Assembly: GCA_034359265.1 (NCBI GenBank)
Contig: CP136897.1
Location: 30,057,501 to 30,121,500, forward strand
Length of the DNA stretch: 64,000 nucleotides
Origin: Canna indica
Lineage: Eukaryota > Streptophyta > Magnoliopsida > Zingiberales > Cannaceae
Reading direction: 5' to 3'
A model generated the notes under the pieces. That model did no database searches. It was not told the DNA's origin and worked only from the letters and a program-made list of their open reading frames with translations. A program made the translations under genes and the position numbers. Positions 35,996 to 48,079 of the stretch are shown here, in pieces (the first letter of the stretch is position 1; each line of letters starts with the position of its first letter).

Positions 35996-36337
35996 GTCAT
36001 GCACTTCTGATCGTCGGCTAATAAGGGTGAGCGTCCGAGGGATAGCTCGGGGTCATTTTCTTCATCTCTTCGCGCGCCTTTTAGCGCCACGTGAAAAGCT
36101 GAAATCGGACAATAATGCACGGAGTTACGCCCGTTTTAAACGAAAAATAATAATTGAAATGTTATTTTTCTTATTTGTTTACAAATTTTAATTTTTCGGG
36201 TCGGTTGGTCGATCGAGCCGGCCGTAGAGGTTGCGGCGGGCGATCGACAGCCAAATTTTATGTCGACGACGTCGTCCGTCCTTAACGTTTGGTTAGAAAG
36301 ATTGGTAAAAAAAATGATCTCGTCGTGCAATCAAATA

Positions 36338-36454
36338 GGTGCAACACGAGGACTTCCGAGGGGGTCACCCATCCTAGTACTACTCTCGCCCAAGTACGCT
36401 TAACTTCGGAGTTCTGATGGGATCCGGTGCGTTAGTGCTGGTATGATCGCACCC
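36338..36454 (-). rRNA. 5S rRNA gene copy 73, terminator deleted
   Basis: G97C, G60A. No T tract; 11-bp GC-block deletion in the spacer. The least changed terminator-less copy. Confidence 0.95.
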
Positions 36455-36822
36455 GTCATGCACTTCTGATCGTCGGCTAATAAGGGTGAGCGTCCGAGGG
36501 ATAGCTCGGGGTCATTTTCTTCATCTCTTCGCGCGCCTTTTAGCGCCACGTGAAAAGCTAAAATCGGACAATAATGCATGGAGTTACGCCCGTTTTAAAC
36601 GAAAAATAATAATTGAAATGTTATTTTTCTTATTTATTTACAAATTTTAATTTTTCGGGTCGGTTGGTCGACCGATCTGGCCGTAGAGGTTGCGGCGGGC
36701 CCCGCGCGGGCGATCGGCAGCCAAATTTCATGTCGACGACGTCGTCCGTCCTTAACGTTTGGTTAGAAAGATTGGTAAAAAAAATGATCTCGTCGTGCAA
36801 TCAAAAAGGTAGTAGAAAAAAA

Positions 36823-36939
36823 GATGCAACACGAGAACTTCCCAGGTGGTCACCCATCCTAGTACTACTCTCGCCCAAGCACGCTTAACTTCGAAGTTCT
36901 GATGGGATCCGGTGCGTTAGTGCTGGTATGATCGCACCC
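36823..36939 (-). rRNA. 5S rRNA gene copy 74
   Basis: C116T, C104T, C93A, C46T. Terminator shortened to T7. Confidence 0.95.
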
Positions 36940-37307
36940 GTCATGCACCTCTGATCGTCGGCTAATAAGGGTGAGCATCCGAGGGACAGCTCGGGGTCAT
37001 TTTCTTCGTCTCTTTGCGCGCCTTTTAGCGCCACGTGAAAAGCTGAAATCGGACAATAATGCACGGAGTTACGCCCGTTTTAAACGAAAAATAATAATTG
37101 AAATGTTATTTTTCTTATTTATTTACAAATTTTAACTTTTCGGGTCGGTTGGTCGATCGAGCCGGCCGTAGAGGTTGCGGCTGGCCCGGCGCGGGCGATC
37201 GACAGGCAAATTTTATGTCGACGACGTCGTCCGTCCTTAACGTTTGGTTAGAAAGATTGGTAAAAAAAATGATCTCGTCGTGCAATCAAATAGGTAGTAA
37301 AAAAAGA

Positions 37308-37424
37308 TGTTCAACAAGAGGACTTCCCAGGGGGTCAGCCATCCTAGTACTACTCTCGCCCAAGCACGCTTAACTTCAGAGTTCTGATGGGATCCGATGC
37401 GTTAGTGCTGGTATGATCGCACTC
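37308..37424 (-). rRNA. 5S rRNA gene copy 75
   Basis: C117A, C114A, G108T, G87C, C47T, C28T, G2A. The 3' stem strand is damaged; likely non-functional. Related to copies 83, 87 and 89. Confidence 0.94.
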
Positions 37425-37791
37425 ATCATACACTTCTGATCGTCGGCTAATAAGGGTGAGCGTCCGAGGGATAGCTCGGGGTCATTTTCTTCGTCTCTTC
37501 GCGCGCCTTTTAGCGCCACGTGAAAAGCTGAAATCGGACAATAATGCACGGAGTTACGCCCGTTTTAAACGAAAAATAATAATTGAAATGTTATATTTCT
37601 TATTTATTTACAAATTTTAATTTTTCGGGTCGGTTGGTCGATCGAGCCGGCCGTAGAGGTTGCGGCAGGCCCGGCGCGGGCGATCGACAGCTAAATTTTA
37701 TGTCGACGACGTCGTCCGTCCTTAAAGTTTGGTTAGAAAGATTGGTAAAAAAATGATCTCGTCGTGCAATCAAATAGGTAGTAAGAAAAAA

Positions 37792-37908
37792 GGTGCAACA
37801 CGAGGACTTCCCAGGGGGTCACCCATCCTAGTACAACTGTCGCCCAAGCACGCTTAACTTCGGAGTTCTGATGGGATCCGGTGCGTTAGTGCTGGTATGA
37901 TCCCACCC
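37792..37908 (-). rRNA. 5S rRNA gene copy 76
   Basis: A74T, G70C (intermediate element), C6G. T6 then C in the terminator. Confidence 0.95.
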
Positions 37909-38275
37909 GTCATGCACTTCTGATCGTTGGCTAATAAGGGTGAGCGTCCGAGTGATAGCTCGGGGTCATTTTGTTCGTCTCTTCGCGCGCCTTTTAGCGC
38001 CACGTGAAAAGCTGAAATCGGTCAATAATGCACGGAGTTACGCCCGTTATAAACGAAAAATAATAATTGAAATGTTATTTTTCTTATTTATTTACAAATT
38101 TTAATTTTTCGGGTCGGTTGGTCGATCGAGTCGGACATAGAGGTTACGGCGGGCCCCGCGCGGGCGGTCGACAGCCACATTTTATGTCGACGACGTCGTC
38201 CGTGCTTAACGTTTGGTTAGAAAGATTGGTAAAAAAATGATCTCGTCGTGCAATAAAATAGGTAGTAAAAAAAAA

Positions 38276-38392
38276 GGTGCAACACGAGGACTTCCCAGGG
38301 GGTCACCCATCCAAGTACTACTCTCGCCCAAGCACGCTTAACTTCGGAGTTCTGATGGGATCCGGTGAATTAGTGCTGGTATGATCGCACAC
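38276..38392 (-). rRNA. 5S rRNA gene copy 77
   Basis: A80T, G25T, C24T, G2T. Partner of copy 79. Confidence 0.95.
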
Positions 38393-38759
38393 GTCTTGCA
38401 CTTCTGATCATCCGCTAATAAGGGTGAGCGTTCGAGGGATAGCTCGGGGTCATTTTCTTCGTCTCTTCGCACGCCTTTTAGCGCCACGTGAAAAGCTGAA
38501 ATCAGACAATAATGCACGAAGTTACGCCCGGTTTAAACGAAAAATAATTATTGAAATGTTATTTTTCTTATTTATTTACAAATTTTAATTTTTCGGGTCG
38601 GTTGGTCGATCGAGCCGGCCGTAGAGGTTGCGGCGGGGCCCGCGCGGGCGATCGACTGCCAAATTTTATGTCGACGACGCCGTCCATCCTTAACGTTTGG
38701 TTAGAAAGATTGGTAAAAAAATGATCTCGTCGTGCAATCAAATAGTTAGTAATAAAAAA

Positions 38760-38876
38760 GGTGCAAAACGAGGACTTCCGAGGGGGTCACCCATCCTAGT
38801 ACTACTCTCGCCCAAGCTCGCTTAACTTCGGAGTTCTGATGGGATCCGGTGCGTTAGTGCTGGTATGATCGCACCC
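38760..38876 (-). rRNA. 5S rRNA gene copy 78
   Basis: G110T, G97C, T59A (A box). T6 terminator. Same family as copies 80 and 84. Confidence 0.95.
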
Positions 38877-39243
38877 GTCCTGCACTTCTGATCGTCGGCT
38901 AATAAGGGTGAGCGTCCGAGGGATAGCTCGGGGTCATTTCCTTCGTCTCTTCGCGCGCCTTTTAGCGCCACGTGAAAAGCTGAAATCGGACAATAATGCA
39001 CGTAGTTACGCCCGTTATAAACGAAAAATAATAATTGAAATGTTATTTTTCTTATTTATTTACAAATTTTAATTTTTCGGGTCGGTTGGTCGATCGAGCC
39101 GGACATAGAGGTTGCGGCGGGCCCCGCGCGGGCGATCGACAGCCACATTTTATGTCGACGACGTCGTCCGTGCTTAACGTTTGGTTAGAAAGATTAGTAA
39201 AAAAATGATCTCGTCGTGCAATAAAATAGGTAGTAAAAAAAAA

Positions 39244-39360
39244 GGTGCAACACGAGGACTTCCCAGCGGGTCACCCATCGAAGTACTACTCTCGCCCAAG
39301 CACGCTTAACTTCGGAGTTCTGATGGGATCCGGTGAGTTAGTGCTGGTATGATCGCACCC
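39244..39360 (-). rRNA. 5S rRNA gene copy 79
   Basis: C94G, G81C, A80T (three C box changes), G25T. Confidence 0.95.
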
Positions 39361-39727
39361 GTCTTGCACTTCTGATCATCCGCTAATAAGGGTGAGCGTT
39401 CGAGGGATAGCTCGGGGTCATTTTCTTCGTCTCTTCGCACGCCTTTTGGCGCCACGTGAAAAGCTGAAATCGGACAATAATGCACGAAGTTACGCCCGGT
39501 TTAAACGAAAAATAATTATTGAAATGTTATTTTTGTTATTTATTTACAAATTTTAATTTTTCGGGTCGGTTGGTCGATCGAGCCGGCCGTAGAGGTTGCG
39601 GCGGGGCCCGCGCGGGCGATCGACTGCCAAATTTTATGTCGACGACGCCGTCCGTCCTTAACGTTTGGTTAGAAAGATTTGTAAAAAAATGATCTCGTCG
39701 TGCAATCAAATAGGTAGTAATAAAAAA

Positions 39728-39844
39728 GGTGCAAAACGAGGACTTCCGAGGGGGTCACCCATCCTAGTACTACTCTCGCCCAAGCTCGCTTAACTTCGGA
39801 GTTTTGATGGGATCCGGTGCGTTAGTGCTGGTTTGATCGCACCC
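39728..39844 (-). rRNA. 5S rRNA gene copy 80
   Basis: G110T, G97C, T59A, G41A, T12A. T6 terminator. Confidence 0.95.
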
Positions 39845-40212
39845 GTCCTGCACTTCTGATCGTCGGCTAATAAGGGTGAGCGTCCGAGGGATAGCTCGGG
39901 GTCATTTCCTTCGTCTCTTCGCGCGCCTTTTAGCGCCACGTGAAAAGCTGAAATCGGACAATAATGCACGGAGTCACACCCGTTTTAAACGAAAAATAAT
40001 ATTTGAAATGTTATTTTTCTTATTTATTTACAAATTTTAATTTTTCGGGTCGGTTGGTCGATCGAGCCGGCCGTAGAGGTTGCGGCGGGCCCCGCGCGGG
40101 CGTTTGAGAGCCAAATTTTATGTCTTCGACGTCGTCTGTCCTTAACGTTTGGTTAGAAAGATTGGTAAAAAAAATGATCTCGTCGTGCAATCAAATAGTT
40201 AGTAAAAAAAAA

Positions 40213-40327
40213 GGTGCAACACGAGGACTTCCCAGGGGGTCACCCATACTAGTACTACTCGCCTAAGAACGCTTAACTTCGGAGTTCTGATGGGATCCGG
40301 TGCGTTAGTACTGGTATGATCGCACCC
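40213..40327 (-). rRNA. 5S rRNA gene copy 81, 2-bp deletion in intermediate element
   Basis: 115 nt: 2 bp lost within +68 to +71. Also G82T, G64A, G60T, C18T. The spacing between A and C boxes is shortened. Partner copy 85 lacks the deletion. Confidence 0.94.
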
Positions 40328-40695
40328 GTCATGCACTTCTGATCGTCGGCAAATAAGGGTGAGCGTCCGAGTGATAGCTCGGGGTCATTTTCTTCGTCTC
40401 TTCGCGTGCCTTTTAGCGCCACGTGAAAAGCTAAAATCGGACAATAATGCACGGAGTTACGACCGTTATAAACGAAAAATAATAATTGAAATGTTATTTT
40501 TCTTATTTATTGACAAATTTTCATTTTTCGGGTCGGTTGGTCGATCGAGCCGGCCGTAGTGGTTGCGGCTGACCCCGCGCGGGCGATCGACAGCCAAATT
40601 TTATGTCGACGACGTCGTCCGTCCTTAACGTTTGGTTAGAAAGATTGGTAAAAAAAATGATCTCGTCGTGCAATCAAATAGGTAGTAAAAAAAAA

Positions 40696-40811
40696 GGTGC
40701 AACACGAGGACTTCCCAGGGGTCACCCATCCTAGTACTACCCTCGCCCAAGTACGCTTAACTTCAGAGTTCTGATGGGATCCGGTGCGTTAGTGCTGGTA
40801 TGATCGCACCC
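40696..40811 (-). rRNA. 5S rRNA gene copy 82, 1-bp deletion in C box
   Basis: One C lost in 91-95; A71G, G60A, C47T. Same as copy 86. Confidence 0.94.
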
Positions 40812-41179
40812 GTCATGCACCTCTGATCGTCGGCTAATAAGGGTGAGCATCCGAGGGACAGCTCGGGGTCATTTTCTTCGTCTCTTTGCGCGCCTTTTAG
40901 CGCCACGTGAAAAGCTGAAATCAGACAATAATGCACGGAGTTACGCCCGTTTTAAACGAAAAATAATAATTGAAATGTTATTTTTCTTATTTATTTACAA
41001 ATTTTAACTTTTCGGGTCGGTTGGTCGATCGAGCCGGCCGTAGAGGTTGCGGCTGGCCCGGCGCGGGCGATCGACAGGCAAATTTTATGTCGACGACGTC
41101 GTCCGTCCTTAACGTTTGGTTAGAAAGATTGGTAAAAAAAATGATCTCGTCGTGCAATCAAATAGGTAGTAAAAAAAAA

Positions 41180-41296
41180 GGTTCAACAAGAGGACTTCCC
41201 AGGGGGTCACCCATCGTAGTACTACTCTCGCCCAAGCACGCTTAACTTCAGAGTTCTGATGGGATCCGGTGCGTTAGTGCTGGTATGATCGCACAC
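41180..41296 (-). rRNA. 5S rRNA gene copy 83
   Basis: C114A, G108T, G81C, C47T, G2T. The 5' flank matches that of copies 77 and 79. Confidence 0.95.
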
Positions 41297-41663
41297 GTCT
41301 TGCACTTCTGATCATCCGCTAATAAGGGTGAGCGTTCGAGGGATAGCTCGGGGTCATTTTCTTCGTCTCTTCGCACGCCTTTTGGCGCCACGTGAAAAGC
41401 TGAAATCGGACAATAATGCACGAAGTTACGCCCGGTTTAAACGAAAAATAATTATTGAAATGTTATTTTTCTTATTTATTTACAAATTTTAATTTTTCGG
41501 GTCGGTTGGTCGATCGAGCCGGCCGTAGAGGTTGCGGCGGGGCCCGCGCGGGCGATCGACTGCCAAATTTTATGTCGACGACGCCGTCCGTCCTTAACGT
41601 TTGGTTAGAAAGATTGGTAAAAAAATGATCTCGTCGTGCAATCAAATAGGTAGTAATAAAAAA

Positions 41664-41780
41664 GGTGCAAAACGAGGACTTCCGAGGGGGTCACCCATCC
41701 TAGTACTACTCTCGCCCAAGCTCGCTTAACTTTGGAGTTCTGATGGGATCCGGTGCGTTAGTGCTGGTATGATCGCACCC
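41664..41780 (-). rRNA. 5S rRNA gene copy 84
   Basis: G110T, G97C, T59A, G48A. T6 terminator. Confidence 0.95.
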
Positions 41781-42148
41781 GTCCTGCACTTCTGATCGTC
41801 GGGTAATAAGGGTGAGCGTCCGAGGGATAGCTCGGGGTCATTTCCTTCGTCTCTTCGCGCGCCTTTTAGCGCCACGTGAAAAGCTGAAATCGGACAATAA
41901 TGCACGGAGTTACACCCGTTTTAAACGAAAAATAATATTTGAAATGTTATTTTTCTTATTTATTTACAAATTTTAATTTTTCGGGTCGGTTGGTCGATCG
42001 AGCCGGCCGTAGAGGTTGCGGCGGGCCCCGCGCGGGCATTTGAGAGCCAAATTTTATGTCGACGACGTCGTCTGTCCTTAACGTTTGGTTAGAAAGATTG
42101 GTAAAAAAAATGATCTCGTCGTGCAATCAAATAGTTAGTAAAAAAAAA

Positions 42149-42265
42149 GGTGCAACACGAGGACTTCCCAGGGGGTCACCCATACTAGTACTACTCTCGC
42201 CCAAGAACGCTTAACTTCGGAGTTCTAATGGGATTCGGTGCGTTAGTACTGGTATGATCGCACCC
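42149..42265 (-). rRNA. 5S rRNA gene copy 85
   Basis: G82T, G60T, C39T, G31A, C18T. Partner of copy 81 without its 2-bp deletion. Confidence 0.95.
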
Positions 42266-42633
42266 GTCATGCACTTCTGATCGTCGGCAAATAAGGGTGA
42301 GCGTCCGAGTGATAGCTCGGGGTCATTTTCTTCGTCTCTTCGCGCGCCTTTTAGCGCCACGTGAAAAGCTTAAATCGGACAATAATGCACGGAGTTACGA
42401 CCGTTATAAACGAAAAATAATAATTGAAATGTTATTTTTCTTATTTATTGACAAATTTTCATTTTTCGGGTCGGTTGGTCGATCGAGCCGGCCGTAGTGG
42501 TTGCGGCTGGCCCCGCGCGGGCGATCGACAGCCAAATTTTATGTCGACGACGTCGTCCGTCCTTAACGTTTGGTTAGAAAGATTGGTAAAAAAAATGATC
42601 TCGTCGTGCAATCAAATAGGTAGTAAAAAAAAA

Positions 42634-42749
42634 GGTGCAACACGAGGACTTCCCAGGGGTCACCCATCCTAGTACTACCCTCGCCCAAGTACGCTTAACT
42701 TCAGAGTTCTGATGGGATCCGGTGCGTTAGTGCTGGTATGATCGCACCC
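42634..42749 (-). rRNA. 5S rRNA gene copy 86, 1-bp deletion in C box
   Basis: Same as copy 82: one C lost in 91-95, A71G, G60A, C47T. Confidence 0.94.
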
Positions 42750-43117
42750 GTCATGCACCTCTGATCGTCGGCTAATAAGGGTGAGCATCCGAGGGACAGC
42801 TCGGGGTCATTTTCTTCGTCTCTTTGCGCGCCTTTTAGCGCCACGTGAAAAGCTGAAATCGGACAATAATGCACGGAGTTACACCCGTTTTAAACGAAAA
42901 ATAATAATTGAAATGTTATTTTTCTTATTTATTTACAAATTTTAACTTTTCGGGTCGGTTGGTCGATCGAGCCGGCCGTAGAGGTTGCGGCGGGCCCCGC
43001 GCGGGCGACCGACAGCCAAATTTTATGTCGACGACGTCGTCCGTCCTTAACGTTTGGTTAGAAAGATTGGTAAAAAAAATGATCTCGTCGTGCAATCAAA
43101 TAGGTAGTAAAAAAAAA

Positions 43118-43234
43118 GGTTCAACAAGAGGACTTCCCAGGGGGTCACCCATCCTAGTACTACTCTCGCCCAAGCACGCTTAACTTCAGAGTTTTGATGG
43201 GATCCGGTGCGTTAGTGCTAGTATGATCGCACCC
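43118..43234 (-). rRNA. 5S rRNA gene copy 87
   Basis: C114A, G108T, C47T, G41A, C15T. Confidence 0.95.
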
Positions 43235-43603
43235 ATCAAAAACTTCTGATCGTCGGCTAATAAGGGTGAGCGTCCGAGGGATAGCTCGGGGTCATTTTCT
43301 TCGTCTCTTCGCGCGCCTTTTAGCGCCACGTGAAAAGCTGAAATCGGACAATAATGCACGGAGTTACGCCCGTTTTAAACGAAAAATAATATTTGAAATG
43401 TTATTTTTCTTTTTTATTTACAAATTTTAATTTTTCGGGTCGGTTGGTCGATCGAGCCGGCCGTAGAGGTTGCGGCGGGCCCCGCGCGGGCGATCGACAG
43501 CCAAATTTTATGTCGACGACGTCGTCCGTCCTTAACGTTTTGGTTAGAAAGATTGGTAAAAACAATGATCTCGTCGTGCAATCAAATAGGTAGTAAAAAA
43601 AAT

Positions 43604-43720
43604 GGTGCAACACGAGGACTTCCCAGGGGGTCACCCATCCTAGTACTACCCTCGCCCAAGTACGCTTAACTTCAGAGTTCTGATGGGATCCGGTGCGTTA
43701 GTGCTGGTATGATCGCACCC
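43604..43720 (-). rRNA. 5S rRNA gene copy 88
   Basis: A71G, G60A, C47T. T tract separated from the gene by one A. Same as copy 90. Confidence 0.95.
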
Positions 43721-44086
43721 GTCCTGCACTTCTGATCGTCGGCTAATAAGGGTGAGCGATAAAGGGATAGCTCGGGGTCATTTTCTTCGTCTCTTCGCGC
43801 CTTTCAGCGCCACGTGAAAAGCTGAAATCAGACAATAATGCACGGAGTTACGCCCGTTTTAAACGAAAAATAATAATTGAAATGTTATTTTTCTTATTTA
43901 TTTACAAATTTTAACTTTTCGGGTCGGTTGGTCGATCGAGCCGGCCGTAGAGGTTGCGGCTGGCCCGGCGCGGGCGATCGACAGGCAAATTTTATGTCGA
44001 CGACGTCGTCCGTCCTTAACGTTTGGTTAGAAAGATTGGTAAAAAAAATGATCTCGTCGTGCAATCAAATAGGTAGTAAAAAAAAA

Positions 44087-44203
44087 GGTTCAACAAGAGG
44101 ACTTCCCAGGGGGTCACCCATCCTAGTACTACTCTCGCCCAAGCACGCTTAACTTAAGAGTTCTGATGGGATCCGGTGCGTTAGTGCTGGTATGATCGCA
44201 CCC
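44087..44203 (-). rRNA. 5S rRNA gene copy 89
   Basis: C114A, G108T, G48T, C47T. Confidence 0.95.
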
Positions 44204-44572
44204 ATCATACACTTCTGATCGTCGGCTAATAAGGGTGAGCGTCCGAGGGATAGCTCGGGGTCATTTTCTTCGTCTCTTCGCGCGCCTTTTAGCGCCACGT
44301 GAAAAGCTGAAATCGGACAATAATGCACGGAGTTACGCCCGTTTTAAACGAAAAATAATATTTGAAATGTTATTTTTCTTATTTATTTACAAATTTTAAT
44401 TTTTCGGGTCGGTTGGTCGATCGAGCCGGCCGTAGAGGTTGCGGCGGGCCCCGCGCGGGCGATCGACAGCCAAATTTTATGTCGACGACGTCGTCCGTCC
44501 TTAACGTTTTGGTTAGAAAGATTGGAAAAAACAATGATCTCGTCGTGCCATCAAATAGGTAGTAAAAAAAAT

Positions 44573-44689
44573 GGTGCAACACGAGGACTTCCCAGGGGGT
44601 CACCCATCCTAGTACTACCCTCGCCCAAGTACGCTTAACTTCAGAGTTCTGATGGGATCCGGTGCGTTAGTGCTGGTATGATCGCACCC
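44573..44689 (-). rRNA. 5S rRNA gene copy 90
   Basis: Same as copy 88: A71G, G60A, C47T. The backup T tract is also broken (TTGTTTTTTCC). Confidence 0.95.
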
Positions 44690-45055
44690 GTCCTGCACTT
44701 CTGATCGTCGGCTAATAAGGGTGAGCGATAAAGGGATAGCTCGGGGTCATTTTCTTCGTCTCTTCGCGCCTTTCAGCGCCACGTGAAAAGCTGAAATCGG
44801 ACAATAATGCACGGAGTTACGCCCGTTTTAAACGAAAAATAATATTTGAAATTTTATTTTTCTTATTTATTTACAAATTTTAATTTTTCGGGTCGGTTGG
44901 TCGATCGAGCCGGTCATAGAGGTTGCGGCGGGCCCCGCGCGGCCGATCGAGAGCCAAATTTTATGTCGACGACGTCGTCTGTCCTTAACGTTTGGTTAGA
45001 AAGATTGGTAAAAAAAATGATCTCGTCGTGCAATCAAATAGTTAGTAAAAAAAAA

Positions 45056-45172
45056 GGTGCAACACGAGGACTTCCCAGGGGGTCACCCATCCTAGTACTC
45101 CTCTCGCCCAAGCACACTTAACTTCGGAGTTCTGATGGGATCCGGTGCGTTAGTGCTGGTATGATCGCACCC
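45056..45172 (-). rRNA. 5S rRNA gene copy 91
   Basis: T73G, C57T (A box). Confidence 0.96.
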
Positions 45173-45539
45173 GTCATGCACTTCTGATCGTCGGCTAATA
45201 AGGGTGAGCGTCCGAGTGATAGCTCGGGGTCATTTTCTTCGTCTCTTCGCGCGCCTTTTAGCGCCACGTGAAAAGCTGAAATCGGACAATAATGCACGGA
45301 GTTACGCCCGTTTTAAACAGAAAATAATAATTGAAATGTTATTTTTCTTATTTATTTACAAATTTTAATTTTTCGGGTCGGTTGGTCGATCGAGCCGGCC
45401 GTAGAGGTTGCGGCGGGCCCCGCGCGGGCGATCGACAGCCAAATTTTATGTCGACGACGTCGTCCGTCCTCAACGTTTGGTTAGAAAGATTGGTAAAAAA
45501 ATGATATCGTCGTGCAATCAAATAGGTAGTAAAAAAAAA

Positions 45540-45656
45540 AGTGCAACACGAGGACTTTCCAGGGGGTCACCCATCCTAGTACTACTCTCGCCCAAGCACG
45601 CTTAACTTCGAAGTTCTGATGGGATCCGGTGCGTTAGTGCTGGTATGATCGCACCC
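45540..45656 (-). rRNA. 5S rRNA gene copy 92
   Basis: C117T, G99A, C46T. Confidence 0.95.
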
Positions 45657-46024
45657 GTCACGCCCTTCTGATCGTCGGCTAATAAGGGTGAACGTTCGTG
45701 GGATAGCTCGGGGTCATTTTCTTCGTCTCTTCGTGCGCCTTTTGGCACCACGTGAAAAGCTGAAATCGGACAATAATGCACGGAGTTACGCCCGTTTTAA
45801 ACGAAAAATAATAATTGAAATGTTATTTCTCTTATTTATTTACAAATTTTAATTTTTCGGGTCGGTGGGTCCATCGAGCCGGCCGTAGAGGTTGCGGAGG
45901 GCCCCGCGCGGTCGATCGAAAGCCAAATTTTATGTCGACGACGTCGTTCGTCCTTAACGTTTGGTTAGAAAGATTGGTAAAAAAAATGATCTCGTCGTGC
46001 AATCAAATAGGTAGTAAAAAAAAA

Positions 46025-46141
46025 GGTGCAACACGAGGACTTCCCAAGGGGTCACCCATCCTAGTACTATTCTCGCCCAAGCACGCTTAACTTCGGAGTT
46101 CTGATGGGATCCGGTGCGTTAGTGCTGGTATGATCGCACCC
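46025..46141 (-). rRNA. 5S rRNA gene copy 93
   Basis: C95T, G72A. Same as copy 95. Confidence 0.96.
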
Positions 46142-46508
46142 ATCATGCACTTCTGATCGTCGGCTAATAAGGGTGAGCGTCCGAGGGATAGCTCGGGGTC
46201 ATTTTCTTCGTCTCTGCGCGCGCCTTTTAGCGCCACGTGAAAAGCTGAAATCGGACAATAATGCACGGAGTTACGCCCGTTTTAAACGAAAAATAATAAT
46301 TGAAATGTTATTTTTCTTATTTATTTAAAAATTTTAATTTTTTGGGTCGGTTGGTCGATCGAACCGGCCGTAGAGGTTGCGGCGGGCTCCGCGCGGGCGA
46401 TCGACAGCCAAATTTTATGTCGACGACGTCGTCCGTCCTTAACGTTTGGTTAGAAAGATTGGTAAAAAAATGATCTCGTCGTGCAATCAAATAGGTAGTA
46501 AAAAAAAA

Positions 46509-46625
46509 GGTGCAACACGAGGACTTCCCAGGGGGTCACCCGTCCTAGTACTACTCTCGCCCAAGCACGCTTAACTTCGGAGTTCTGATGGGATCCGGTG
46601 TGTTAGTGCTGGTTTGATCGCACCC
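46509..46625 (-). rRNA. 5S rRNA gene copy 94
   Basis: T84C (C box), G25A, T12A. Same as copy 96. Confidence 0.96.
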
Positions 46626-46993
46626 GTCGTGCACTTCTGATCGTCGGCTAATAAGGGTGAGCGTCCGAGGGATAGCACGGGGTCATTTTCTTCGTCTATT
46701 CGCGCGCCTTTTAGCGCCACGTGAAAAGCTGAAATCGGACAATAATGCACGGAGTTACGCCCGTTTTAAACGAAAAATAATATTTGAAATGTTATTTTTC
46801 TTATTTATTTACAAATTTTAATTTTTCGGGTCGGTTGGTCGATCGAGCCGGCCGTAGAGGTTGCGGCGGGCCCCGCGCGGGCGATCGAAAGCCAAATTTT
46901 ATGTCGACGACGTCGTTCGTCCTTAACGTTTGGTTAGAAAGATTGGTAAAAAAAATGATCTCGTCGTGCAATCAAATAGGTAGTAAAAAAAAA

Positions 46994-47110
46994 GGTGCAA
47001 CACGAGGACTTCCCAAGGGGTCACCCATCCTAGTACTATTCTCGCCCAAGCACGCTTAACTTCGGAGTTCTGATGGGATCCGGTGCGTTAGTGCTGGTAT
47101 GATCGCACCC
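46994..47110 (-). rRNA. 5S rRNA gene copy 95
   Basis: Same as copy 93: C95T, G72A. Confidence 0.96.
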
Positions 47111-47477
47111 ATCATGCACTTCTGATCGTCGGCTAATAAGGGTGAGCGTCCGAGGGATAGCTCGGGGTCATTTTCTTCGTCTCTGCGCGCGCCTTTTAGC
47201 GCCACGTGAAAAGCTGAAATCGGACAATAATGCACGGAGTTACGCCCGTTTTAAACGAAAAATAATAATTGAAATGTTATTTTTCTTATTTATTTAAAAA
47301 TTTTAATTTTTTGGGTCGGTTGGTCGATCGAACCGGCCGTAGAGGTTGCGCCGGGCCCCGCGCGGGCGATCGACAGCCAAATTTTATGTCGACGACGTCG
47401 TCCGTCCTTAACGTTTGGTTAGAAAGATTGGTAAAAAAATGATCTCGTCATGCAATCAAATAGGTAGTAAAAAAAAA

Positions 47478-47594
47478 GGTGCAACACGAGGACTTCCCAG
47501 GGGGTCACCCGTCCTAGTACTACTCTCGCCCAAGCACGCTTAACTTCGGAGTTCTGATGGGATCCGGTGTGTTAGTGCTGGTTTGATCGCACCC
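47478..47594 (-). rRNA. 5S rRNA gene copy 96
   Basis: Same as copy 94: T84C, G25A, T12A. Confidence 0.96.
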
Positions 47595-47962
47595 GTCGTG
47601 CACTTCTGATCGTCGGCTAATAAGGGTGAGCGTCCGAGGGATAGCACGGGGTCATTTTCATCGTCTATTCGCGCGCCTTTTAGCGCCACGTGAAAAGCTG
47701 AAATCGGACAATAATGCACGGAGTTACGCCCGTTTTAAACGAAAAATAATAATTGAAATGTTATTTTTCTTATTTGTTTACAAATTTTAATTTTTCGGGT
47801 TGGTTGGTCGATCGAGCCGGCCGTAGAGGTTGCGGTGGGCCCCGCGCGGGCGATCGACAGCCAAATTTTATGTCGACGACGTCGTCCGTCCTTAACGTTT
47901 GGTTAGAAAGATTGGTAAAAAAAATGATCTCGTCGTGCAATCAAATAGGTAGTAAAAAAAAT

Positions 47963-48079
47963 AGTGCAACACGAGGACTTCCCAGGGGGTCACCCATCCT
48001 AGTACTACTCTCGCCCAAGCACGCTTAACTTCGGAGTTCTGATGGGATACGGTGCGTTAGTGCTGGTATGATCGCACCC
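47963..48079 (-). rRNA. 5S rRNA gene copy 97
   Basis: C117T, G31T. T tract preceded by A. Confidence 0.96.

Larger units (their letters stand above)
38040..39975. repeat. Two-unit duplication, period 968 bp
   Basis: About 38040-39007 and 39008-39975 share GGACATAGAGG, the T6 terminator and the copy 78/80 haplotype. Confidence 0.75.
39350..42980. repeat. Block of about 1.7 kb repeated at 1,936-1,938 bp
   Basis: Copies 80-82 and 84-86 match in order, including the 1-bp C box deletion of copies 82 and 86. The 2-bp deletion is private to copy 81. Confidence 0.8.
43060..44830. repeat. Two-unit duplication, period 969 bp
   Basis: Copies 87-88 and 89-90 pair up. Both right-hand flanks carry the unusual GAGCGATAAAGGG. 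Confidence 0.75.
45815..47752. repeat. Two-unit duplication, 969 bp x 2
   Basis: 45815-46783 and 46784-47752 hold copies 93-94 and 95-96, identical in their 5S changes. Markers TTTAAAAATTTT and GATAGCACGG occur in both. Confidence 0.82.
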
